A stretch of 64,000 nt of DNA, taken from the NCBI GenBank assembly GCA_030849945.1, contig JAVDKK010000002.1, positions 310,001 through 374,000 on the forward strand, in the 5' to 3' direction. The DNA comes from Schauerella fraxinea. Lineage in GTDB: Bacteria > Pseudomonadota > Gammaproteobacteria > Burkholderiales > Burkholderiaceae_B. The position numbers and the translations under genes were made by a program. A model generated the notes under the pieces. The model worked only from the letters and a program-made list of their open reading frames with translations, searched no databases and was not told where the DNA came from. Below are positions 51,971 to 59,237 of the stretch, piece after piece. Each line of letters starts with the position of its first letter. Positions within the stretch are counted from its first letter, which is position 1.

Positions 51971-53331
51971 GTTGCAGGGCCATTTTGCTCGTCGACGTCA
52001 TGCGCTCGGGCGGCATCTTCGTCGATGACGAGGTGGCTCAACGTGAGGCCGGCCGCTTGAAATTGCGATCGCAGCACTGCTGAAGAGGCGCGAATGTCCG
52101 GCTCGCTTTCCGGCGCAACCAATCGCATCACGATATCGTTTCCGACCAGGTTGAGCGTGGCCTCGACCCGCCCAAGCCGGGGCAGCGTGACTGCGATCTT
52201 GGTGGCCCATGACGGGGGGGCATCTGGCGACGCTGCCTGTGCCGCTTGACGGCGCTCGATTTCCCATTGCATCGGCGTGCCGGTCCACGCTTCGCCTTGC
52301 CAGACGATGGCTTGGTTGGTCAATATGTCGAGCTGCTGGCGCACGATGGCTGCCGTATCGGTGCGTACGCCATGCTGCGTAGTAGGCGCGATGTCCTGGC
52401 CCTGCGCGGCGCCGGTCATGCGTGGCGCAGGCGCATCGGCGGCATCGGCAAGCGCGGCGCCGAAGAAACTTGCGATACCTGCGTCGCGCGGTGCAGCCGG
52501 CGGCTGTGCCGTACTGCTTCCGCCTGTTTGCGGCTGCGCTGCGGTGGATTGGTTTTGCGGTTCGTGACGCAAGTCTGGCGCGGCACGTTTGCCGAATGCC
52601 ATGTCGCTCAAATGCGACTCGTAAAACAGTCCGCTTTTATCGATCGCCTGATGCAGGGCCTGTGCAAGCGCTCGCACGCTCGGCGCTCCGGTATCGGTTG
52701 CACCGGCCAGCGCGCTCGCACCGCGTGCAGCTTCTGCGCCTTGGCCCGGTCGCGCCGCCGAGTCACCGGCCGGCGCTGTGCGGCCACCGGCAGCGGCGCG
52801 AGCGTGATCGGGTGCGCCCGCGCCTGGCGTGGCCATCGACTGCGCACCACGCGCGGCGTCCGAAGCTTGCGCTGGGTTGCCTTGAGCTGCGGCACCATCG
52901 GACAGCGGATTTGAAAAACTGCCCAACGCGGTTTGCAAGAGCGGTTGGCGGCCCACCACGGCAGGGGCATCGGGAAAGGCTGCAAGCAGCGCGAGAATCG
53001 CGCGCGCGCCTTGTCCGAGCGACGTGGGTGCGGAGGACGTGGCCGACTGTTGCACCACGCGCCCGCGTGCGTTGAGCGCGAGGAGGGTGGCGAGCTTGGC
53101 GTCCTTGACGGCGCCTTGGTCGGCTTGGCCCGCTGCCTGCTTGAGTGCGGCGCGTTCGCCGTCCTGGCGCGGCTCGCCTTCTGTGGGTTCGACCTTGACG
53201 GGTGCACCGGGTTGCCTGACGGCATCCGCGCGCAGTCCCGACTGCAAATCGCCGTGAGAGGCCAACGGCGTGCCGAGTACCGCATCAAGACGCTGAATCA
53301 GAAGCGTGCCCAGCGAATTGGGCCCGTTCAT
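51967..53331 (-). CDS. Second FliK-like hook-length control protein
   Basis: 454 residues. The N-terminal three quarters is Ala/Gly/Gln-rich and disordered. The C-terminal part (about 350-440) has a FliK-type core: IAVTLPRLGRVEATLNLVGNDIVMRLVAPESEPDIRASSAVLRSQFQAAGLTL, which follows the pattern of the Flg_hook domain but differs clearly from FliK at 42019. It is coupled to fliT upstream and to the FlhB-tail gene downstream, both by ATGA overlaps. Linkage with an FlhB-tail protein suggests that the pair acts together in export switching. Confidence 0.82.
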   Translation of the reverse strand: MNGPNSLGTLLIQRLDAVLGTPLASHGDLQSGLRADAVRQPGAPVKVEPTEGEPRQDGERAALKQAAGQADQGAVKDAKLATLLALNARGRVVQQSATSSAPTSLGQGARAILALLAAFPDAPAVVGRQPLLQTALGSFSNPLSDGAAAQGNPAQASDAARGAQSMATPGAGAPDHARAAAGGRTAPAGDSAARPGQGAEAARGASALAGATDTGAPSVRALAQALHQAIDKSGLFYESHLSDMAFGKRAAPDLRHEPQNQSTAAQPQTGGSSTAQPPAAPRDAGIASFFGAALADAADAPAPRMTGAAQGQDIAPTTQHGVRTDTAAIVRQQLDILTNQAIVWQGEAWTGTPMQWEIERRQAAQAASPDAPPSWATKIAVTLPRLGRVEATLNLVGNDIVMRLVAPESEPDIRASSAVLRSQFQAAGLTLSHLVIDEDAARAHDVDEQNGPAT

Positions 53332-53669
53332 ATGGGCGCCTTGAATCCGAAGGTGCTGGTGTGATCGTGATGTTGCTTGATGCGGCCGAGCAGCGAGCTC
53401 AATCGTGCCATCTGCGGTGATGCCAGGTCACGAGTGCGGGCGTCGTTCTCGAGAATGCGAACGAGCAGGTCGTGCTTGAGGGCGCGCGTTGCCGCATCCA
53501 TTGGAATGCTGGCATCCATGTCGCGCAACTCTTCGACAATGTCGATATATTGCTGACCCAGAGAGAGGACGGTTGTCCAGTCTCCAGATCGTGCCGCTTC
53601 AAGCATCCCGGCCGTAATGGCGGCGATGCTTCGATAGTGCGACAGTATCGGCGCGTGAGGCGACGTCAT
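53328..53669 (-). CDS. fliT: FliT, chaperone of the filament cap
   Basis: 113 residues, all helical, in the size range of FliT (about 120). FliT binds FliD and, in enterobacteria, FlhDC. Identification relies on the helical pattern (ITAGMLEAARSGDWTTVLSLGQQYIDIVEELR) and the position directly after fliS. The gap to fliS is 39 nt. It overlaps the next gene by 4 nt. Confidence 0.82.
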   Translation of the reverse strand: MTSPHAPILSHYRSIAAITAGMLEAARSGDWTTVLSLGQQYIDIVEELRDMDASIPMDAATRALKHDLLVRILENDARTRDLASPQMARLSSLLGRIKQHHDHTSTFGFKAPI

Positions 53670-53708
53670 GCTTAGGTTTCGCGCGAAGAGTGAAGGGCAA
53701 CGTCGAGG

Positions 53709-54134
53709 CTAGATTACTGCGGTGGACATGGGGTCGACCGAGCTTTGCCAAGCGTCCTGTAGGTTCGCGAGAAGCTGATCGGCAACGTCCAGTTGTGCGG
53801 CGTCGGCGTTCAGGTTTGCGGTCAACAGGGTGCGCGCGATGTAGTCGTAGAGTTGATCGAGATTGGCGGCAAGCTCACCGCCTGCTTCCAGGTTGAGGCC
53901 GCCTTTCAGCCCCTCTTCGACGATGCGGATCGCCTTGGAAATGGCTTGGCCGCGTTCTGCAATACGGCCTTGCTGAAGATGCAATTTCGCCTGAGCGATT
54001 GCCGCGCGTGCGCCCTTGAAGAGCAGCGTGATCAAGCGTTCCGGGGTGGCGCTCAACACTTCGGTCTGAACACCGACGGTGGCGTAAGAGCGCGCAGCTT
54101 GTGCGCCAAAGGGACGACGGGCGGCGTAGGACAT
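53709..54134 (-). CDS. fliS: FliS, flagellin chaperone
   Basis: 141 residues (E. coli 136). Family signature near the N-terminus: the TEVLSATPERLITLLFKGARAAIAQAK block (about 25-50), and GLNLEAGGELAANLDQLYDYI in the middle. FliS keeps flagellin unpolymerised before export. The flagellin gene itself is not in this window. Its ATG overlaps the fliD stop by one base (TAATG). Confidence 0.95.
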   Translation of the reverse strand: MSYAARRPFGAQAARSYATVGVQTEVLSATPERLITLLFKGARAAIAQAKLHLQQGRIAERGQAISKAIRIVEEGLKGGLNLEAGGELAANLDQLYDYIARTLLTANLNADAAQLDVADQLLANLQDAWQSSVDPMSTAVI

Positions 54135-55540
54135 TATTTTTTGCCTGAGTTGGCGATGGCCTCGAACTGCGAGGTCAGGTAGCTTTTGGTCGACTCGATT
54201 TTCGACAACGCAACGCTCAGGGCGTTGAACTGGGCGATCGTTGCGGCGTTGGTGGCTTCCACTCGGGCCGTGACATCTTCAACAGCCTTGGTCTGCTTTT
54301 TGCGCTCGCTTTCGAGGTTCTCGACGACCGATGTAATCTTGCCCTTGACCGAGCCCTGATCCAGATATTGCTTGGTCGTGGCGTTCATCTTGGTCGCCAG
54401 GCCATCCTCGCCCGAGAGCAAGTTGGAGACTTCCGACGGGTATTTCGTGATCGCTTCGCGAACCTTGGCGACATCGATCTTCAGCGTGCCGTCTTTGGCG
54501 TCGATGTCGGTCGTGATGCCGAGCTTGGCCAGCGAGAAGATATTCTTGTCGTCGGTGGCCACGCGCAGGCCCGACGCCAGTTCGTCTTGCGCGCTACGCA
54601 ACGTGGAGTCGGCGTACAGGCTGCCATTGATCGACGCGGAATCCTTGTTGTAGGTCGACAAGGACTTCGTCGTCGTGCGCATTGCGTTGTAGGCGGTCAC
54701 GAAATTCTGAACGGCGGTGACCTGGGCTTCGATATCCGATTCGACCTTGACCGTGACCGTCTTGCCGGTTTCGGTGGCGGCGGTCAGATCGAGCGTCAGG
54801 TTGTCGATTGCCGTCGTGAGCTGATTCGAGCCGCTGGTGATGGCGATGCCGTTGAGCGTGAGCTTGGCATCGGTCGCCACGTTTGCCACGGTCATGTTGC
54901 CCGGGGTGCCGCCTTTGACATAGTTCATGTCGTCGGCGAGCGTGCCGCTGTTTCCGGTGACGTCAATGCTCTTGACCTCAGCCTTTTCTCCGGTTGCCCG
55001 CGAGGTCAGCATCAGGAAGCTCTTGCCCTCGCCATCGGTGATGATGGTGGCGCTGACCGGGCTATCCGACTTTGCGTTGATGGCATTGCGCACGCCGTTC
55101 AGCGATGTGTCACTGCCCAGTTCGATATTGATGGGTGCTGTGCCGCCCACCGTTTCGATGGCGATCGTACCGCCTACGCCATTTTGCGTGGTGCGGCTAT
55201 CGAAGGCGGCCGACTTCAGCGAGCCAGCCGCAGCCAATTGATCCACAAAGATCGAATAGGAGCCCGCGACGGCACCAGCGCCGGCAGTGACCGATACGCC
55301 GTTACCAGATACGCTGGTTTTGGCCGGTGCGGAGCCCATTGCAGTTGCCAGTTTTTCGGTGGCCGTGCGCAAGGCATCGATGACGTTCTTGAGCGAACCC
55401 ATCCCCGTGATCTTCGTGCTCGTCTGCGTAACGCGCGCTTGATAGGGAACGATTGCCTGTTTTTCGAACTCGGCGAGTTGCTGCGTGATCGCAGCAAAGT
55501 CGTAGCCGCTGTTGTTCAGGTTCGCGAATGAGATTGCCAT
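54134..55540 (-). CDS. fliD: FliD, filament cap
   Basis: 468 residues, identical in length to E. coli FliD. The N-terminus (NLNNSGYDFAAITQQLAEFEK, then PYQARVTQTSTKITGMGSLKNVIDAL) and the C-terminal coiled-coil (EDVTARVEATNAATIAQFNALSVALSKIESTKSYLTSQF) are typical. FliD forms the pentameric cap under which flagellin folds. An AGAAGGAT ribosome site precedes the ATG. It is followed by fliS, fliT and the second FliK-like gene. Confidence 0.97.
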   Translation of the reverse strand: MAISFANLNNSGYDFAAITQQLAEFEKQAIVPYQARVTQTSTKITGMGSLKNVIDALRTATEKLATAMGSAPAKTSVSGNGVSVTAGAGAVAGSYSIFVDQLAAAGSLKSAAFDSRTTQNGVGGTIAIETVGGTAPINIELGSDTSLNGVRNAINAKSDSPVSATIITDGEGKSFLMLTSRATGEKAEVKSIDVTGNSGTLADDMNYVKGGTPGNMTVANVATDAKLTLNGIAITSGSNQLTTAIDNLTLDLTAATETGKTVTVKVESDIEAQVTAVQNFVTAYNAMRTTTKSLSTYNKDSASINGSLYADSTLRSAQDELASGLRVATDDKNIFSLAKLGITTDIDAKDGTLKIDVAKVREAITKYPSEVSNLLSGEDGLATKMNATTKQYLDQGSVKGKITSVVENLESERKKQTKAVEDVTARVEATNAATIAQFNALSVALSKIESTKSYLTSQFEAIANSGKK

Positions 55541-55649
55541 CTTTTAAATCCTTCTACTCAGGTTGCATTATTGCTGCAACGGACCGGCCTAATTTGCGCG
55601 CTTACGGGCTTTAAAAGGGCCTAATTCCGTCAATTCCCCGGGTGTTTTT

Positions 55650-56069
55650 TTATGCGGTGGTTTCGATTGCAAGGCCTTGCATCTTCACGAGCATCTTGGC
55701 GGCGTGAATGACGGCCTCGGTGGGAATGGTGCGCAACACATCGCCGCTTTCGGAATCCATGATGGAAACCACGATGCGATGGATGTCGGGATCCACTTCA
55801 AAATGCAGGTTGGTGTCCCAGGCCCGCATTTGTTGATTGAGCTCATCGAGCGCCTTGTCGAGATAGGGATTTGACCCTTCCTCGGTAGACCGTAGCGTCT
55901 GGAGCGGTTGCGGTTGATCGGAAGATTGGCGATTGTCCGCTTGCGAGGAGCCGGCGTCCGTGCTTTTCTCGCTGGCAGTCACCACCAGAGCTGCGGCCGG
56001 CGGCGGTGGTGCGGCCATGGCAGCGGTGACGGGCAGGGTCAGCGGGGCAGCAATCGGGGTCAACGCCAT
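55650..56069 (-). CDS. flaG: FlaG, filament-length related protein
   Basis: 139 residues. An Ala/Pro-rich, disordered N-terminus is followed by the FlaG domain (about 80-135) with LNQQMRAWDTNLHFEVDPDIHRIVVSIMDSESGDVLRTIPTE. In other bacteria loss of FlaG alters filament length; the mechanism is unclear. The ATG at 56069 has an ACGGAGCC ribosome site; the frame to 56105 is not supported. It is upstream of fliD and is served by the sigma-28 promoter at 56159-56185. Confidence 0.92.
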   Translation of the reverse strand: MALTPIAAPLTLPVTAAMAAPPPPAAALVVTASEKSTDAGSSQADNRQSSDQPQPLQTLRSTEEGSNPYLDKALDELNQQMRAWDTNLHFEVDPDIHRIVVSIMDSESGDVLRTIPTEAVIHAAKMLVKMQGLAIETTA

Positions 56070-56456
56070 GGAGGCTCCGTACGGGTATTGCAACGCGATG
56101 AGCACAGCATCTGTGCAGGCGCCCGACCAAATCGGGCGGTTCTAGGGATTCCACACAGGTAACGGCATGCTTCAGCTGAACTTAAGGGGGCGACGCGCGC
56201 AAAAATGAGCGGTTAGCGTTGCCGTTCGAGTAAGTAGGCTTTGCTGTTTTGAGAGGGCTCGGAGAGAGGTGATTGCGATTAGCGTTCGCGCGGCACTGGG
56301 ATTCGCCCGAGGCCGAACGCATGTGCGCGGTAGGGAGATCGCCTGAATACTCTGTGACGGCTGGTAAAATCGCCAGCTTGCCCTATATATGGGCTGCGCC
56401 CGGTCTGCCCGGATCGGTTCGCGCCCTGTTAGGGGCGATTTTCTTTTGCATTGTTC
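56070..56456. other. Divergent intergenic region between flaG and folC
   Basis: 387 nt without a gene. It holds the flaG sigma-28 promoter (56159-56185) and, on the plus strand, a possible extended -10 box TGGTAAAAT (56362-56370) for folC without a good -35. At 56422-56447 a small GC hairpin (CGCCC with GGGCG) is followed by a T-rich tract just before the folC start. No flagellin gene or remnant is visible here. Confidence 0.6.
56159..56185 (-). promoter_or_regulatory. Sigma-28 promoter of the flaG-fliD operon
   Basis: Reading the minus strand: TTAAGTTC (56185-56178), an 11-nt spacer, GCCGTTAC (56166-56159). It agrees with the FliA consensus at about 12 of 16 positions, with exact spacing. 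It ends about 90 nt upstream of the flaG start and would make flaG, fliD, fliS, fliT, the FliK-like gene and its downstream genes late-class. Confidence 0.65.
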
Positions 56457-57767
56457 ATGTCCAACCCGCAAGCGCCTCAGGTTTCAGATTCCCTTTCCAC
56501 CTGGCTGAATTATCTCGAGCATCTGCATAGCCGCAGTATCGACTTGGGACTCGAGCGCGTGCGCGCGGTGGCCGATCGCTTGGGGCTGACGTCGTCCGCC
56601 GTAAAGATCGTCGTCGGCGGCACGAACGGCAAGGGCTCGACGTGCGCCATGCTCGAGGCCATGTTGCTGGCCGCCGGTTATAAGGTAGGCGTATATACCT
56701 CGCCGCATCTGATTCATTTCAACGAACGTGCGCGCGTGAATGGCATTTCCGCCAGCGACGCAGAGCTGACGGCGCAATTCGCCGAGGTCGAGCGGGCCCG
56801 TGGCGATACCGGATTGACGTATTTCGAATTTACGACGTTGGCGGTGCTGCGCTTGTTCGCCGGCCAGCCGCTGGATGCGATCGTGCTCGAAGTGGGATTG
56901 GGCGGTCGTCTGGACGCCGTCAATATCGTGGACGCCGATTGCGCCATCGTGACCAGCGTCGATCTTGATCATATGGATTGGCTGGGCGACACGCGCGAGC
57001 TGATCGGGTTTGAAAAGGCCAATATTTTCCGTGCCGGCAAGCCCGCGATCTGCAGCGACCCTGTGCCGCCGCAGTCGCTGCTGGATCACGCGGCGTCGAT
57101 TGGGGCCGATCTGTGGCTGTTCGGCCGCGACTTCAACTACTCGGGCGACCGCCAGCAGTGGGGCTTCGGGGGGCGCAACCAACGACGCAACGCCTTGGCA
57201 TACCCCGCCCTGCGTGGTGCCAACCAACTGTTAAATGCTTCCGCGGCACTTGCCGCGCTCGAATCCTTGCGCGATCGGCTGCCGGTGCCTCAGCAGGCAG
57301 TGCGGGTGGGGCTGTCGCAAGCGACCTTGCCGGGCCGTTTCCAGATTCTGCCGGGGCAACCGACCATCGTGCTGGACGTGGCGCACAACCCCCATGCCGC
57401 GGCTGTCCTGGCCCAGAATCTCGACAATATGGCGTACTTTCCTTACACCCATGCGGTGTTCGGCATGCTGGACGATAAAGATGTGGCCGGTGTGGTCGCT
57501 CGTATGGGCAAGCGCATCGATCATTGGTATTGCCCCACATTGGCCGGCCCGCGCGGTGTATCCGGACAAGTGCTGACCGAACGCGTAGCGGCCGCCTTGC
57601 CGCCTCTGGGAAGCGAGGACGAGGCCGCCACGCTGACGGCGTTCGATGACGTCGCCGCGGCGGTTGCGGCAGCGCAAAAACGGGCAGGCGAGGGTGATAG
57701 AATCGTGATATTCGGTTCGTTCCTGACGGTGGCTGCTGCGTTGACCGCGTTGGGCCGCGCCCACTAA
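56457..57767 (+). CDS. folC: FolC, folylpolyglutamate/dihydrofolate synthase
   Basis: 436 residues. It adds glutamate to folates and to dihydropteroate in the cytoplasm. The ATP-binding loop GGTNGKGST is at about 54-62. Further Mur-ligase-family motifs include the VGLGGRLDAVNIVD region with SVDLDHMDWLGDTRELIGFEKANIFR, and HNPHAAAVLA near 307. The ATG at 56457 follows a T-rich leader; a TTG six bases earlier is also in frame. It begins the housekeeping run folC-SPOR-cvpA-purF. Confidence 0.95.
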   Translation: MSNPQAPQVSDSLSTWLNYLEHLHSRSIDLGLERVRAVADRLGLTSSAVKIVVGGTNGKGSTCAMLEAMLLAAGYKVGVYTSPHLIHFNERARVNGISASDAELTAQFAEVERARGDTGLTYFEFTTLAVLRLFAGQPLDAIVLEVGLGGRLDAVNIVDADCAIVTSVDLDHMDWLGDTRELIGFEKANIFRAGKPAICSDPVPPQSLLDHAASIGADLWLFGRDFNYSGDRQQWGFGGRNQRRNALAYPALRGANQLLNASAALAALESLRDRLPVPQQAVRVGLSQATLPGRFQILPGQPTIVLDVAHNPHAAAVLAQNLDNMAYFPYTHAVFGMLDDKDVAGVVARMGKRIDHWYCPTLAGPRGVSGQVLTERVAAALPPLGSEDEAATLTAFDDVAAAVAAAQKRAGEGDRIVIFGSFLTVAAALTALGRAH

Positions 57768-57864
57768 CTCAGAGCGTGACGACATCAATGCGTGGCAACA
57801 CGCGAGCGTTTTTCGGCCAGTAGTTGTCTGGCCGGTCGCCGCCACCGGCAGCAAGGATTTTTCG

Positions 57865-58725
57865 ATGGGATTGTTCAATCGGACTGAAAGCGGCGCAACG
57901 CGCAGCGGCAGGGCACGGCCTTCTGTGTCCAGCGAAGCGCAAGCGGCTGAACTTCGCGGCCGCGCGCGCCGTCGTCTGGCAGGTGCTGTAGCCCTGGTGC
58001 TCGCGGCCGTCGTCGTATTGCCGATGGTGCTCGATGGTGAACGCCATCCGGTTTCGGAAGATATTCCGGTGCAGATCCCCGATCGCACGCAGCCATTCGA
58101 CCCTAATATGGGGCAGCCGCAGGCAGGCTTGCCACAAGCGTCGTCGCAACCGCCCGCGGCCAACGGCGTGCCGGCAACGGCACCCGGTGCCGATGGCGTG
58201 CCCACGCCGCCACCCTTGACGTCCGGCGCGCCGCCCGCCGTCGGTACGCCGGCACCTGGGGCTACGGCTACGCCGCATACCCCTTCCGTTCAAGTCCCTT
58301 CGGCTGCTGTCGTTCGACCCGAGACCACGTCCAAGCCGCCCACCGAAACCGCCAAACCCGCCACGCCTGCACCCAAGCCTGCCGCGCCGACCGAACGTAG
58401 TGACGATGGCGCCCGGGCGCTTGCACTGCTCGAGGGCCGCACCCCAACGCCCGCGGAATCCCGGCCCAAGCCGGCGGCACCCTCCAACAAAGGCAATTTT
58501 GTGCTGCAGATCGCGGCTTACACCACGCAGGGCGATGCTCAGGGCAGGCGCGATAAGTTGCATGCCGCTGGCGTCACCAACGCGTTCGTCGAGCCGGCGT
58601 CGATTGGTGGCAAGCAGCAGTTTCGCTTGCGCGTTGGCCCGTTCCCATCGCGCGACGCTGCTCAGGCAGCCCAGGCGCGCTTGCGAACGCTTGGATATGA
58701 CAACGGTTTCATTGCCGCCCAGTGA
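57865..58725 (+). CDS. SPOR-domain cell-division protein (DedD/FtsN-like)
   Basis: 286 residues. A short cytoplasmic N-terminus and one transmembrane helix (about 35-57, GAVALVLAAVVVLPMVL) are followed by a Pro/Ala/Thr-rich periplasmic linker of about 140 residues. A C-terminal SPOR domain (about 212-284; FVLQIAAYTTQGDAQGRRDKL) binds septal peptidoglycan lacking stem peptides. The order folC, SPOR gene, cvpA, purF is well known in Proteobacteria (dedD in E. coli). A 97-nt gap with a hairpin (57814-57834) precedes it. Confidence 0.93.
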   Translation: MGLFNRTESGATRSGRARPSVSSEAQAAELRGRARRRLAGAVALVLAAVVVLPMVLDGERHPVSEDIPVQIPDRTQPFDPNMGQPQAGLPQASSQPPAANGVPATAPGADGVPTPPPLTSGAPPAVGTPAPGATATPHTPSVQVPSAAVVRPETTSKPPTETAKPATPAPKPAAPTERSDDGARALALLEGRTPTPAESRPKPAAPSNKGNFVLQIAAYTTQGDAQGRRDKLHAAGVTNAFVEPASIGGKQQFRLRVGPFPSRDAAQAAQARLRTLGYDNGFIAAQ

Positions 58726-59213
58726 CCGGATTCGACTTCATCCTCATCGGCATCCTGGTGGTGTCGGGTGTATTGGGGCTGATCCGTGGATTGCTCAAGG
58801 AAGTGCTGTCGCTGGTCGCATTCGGTTTGGCGTTTGTCGCGGCGATCTGGTGGGGTCCCACCGTCTACGGGTGGTTGACTTCCTGGATCGAGACCCCCAT
58901 GTTAAGGATGGGGCTGTCTTATGCGGCGGTCTTTCTGATCGTGCTGCTGGGCGTGGGGCTGGTCAACATGACACTGGCCGCGCTGATTCGTACCACCGGG
59001 CTGTCACCGGCCGATCACGGGCTGGGCGGACTATTCGGCCTGGCGCGCGGCGTACTCATTATTCTCGTATTGGTGGCATTGGCGGGTTACACGCCGATGC
59101 CGCAAGAACCCTGGTGGCGTGACGCGATGTTTTCGCAAACAACGATTGATGCCATCAAACATATCAAGACGTGGCTGCCGCCTGCTTTGGCCGCGTGGCT
59201 ACCTTATACGTAG
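58722..59213 (+). CDS. cvpA: CvpA family membrane protein
   Basis: 163 residues (E. coli 162). Four hydrophobic segments (about 3-23, 26-48, 65-88, 103-124) mark an inner-membrane protein. The first part (FDFILIGILVVSGVLGLIRGLLKEVLSLVAF) is the family signature. In E. coli it is needed for colicin V production; its general role is not settled. The GTG start overlaps the stop of the SPOR gene (GTGA). It is 24 nt before purF. Confidence 0.93.
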   Translation: MTGFDFILIGILVVSGVLGLIRGLLKEVLSLVAFGLAFVAAIWWGPTVYGWLTSWIETPMLRMGLSYAAVFLIVLLGVGLVNMTLAALIRTTGLSPADHGLGGLFGLARGVLIILVLVALAGYTPMPQEPWWRDAMFSQTTIDAIKHIKTWLPPALAAWLPYT

Positions 59214-59237
59214 CGCTCATTGTTCTAGGAAATCACC

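Noticed and set aside
54368..55531. 387-codon plus-strand frame opposite fliD
   Set aside because: Shadow of fliD; Arg/Gly/Asp-rich without domain features.
55541..55649. Search for a separate sigma-28 promoter between flaG and fliD
   Set aside because: A TTTTAAAG and GCAAATTA pair is visible on the minus strand but does not match the consensus; fliD is more likely served by the flaG promoter.
57814..57834. Hairpin between folC and the SPOR gene considered as a terminator
   Set aside because: The 7-bp stem is perfect but the T-run precedes it and GTCGCC follows, so termination on the plus strand is unlikely.
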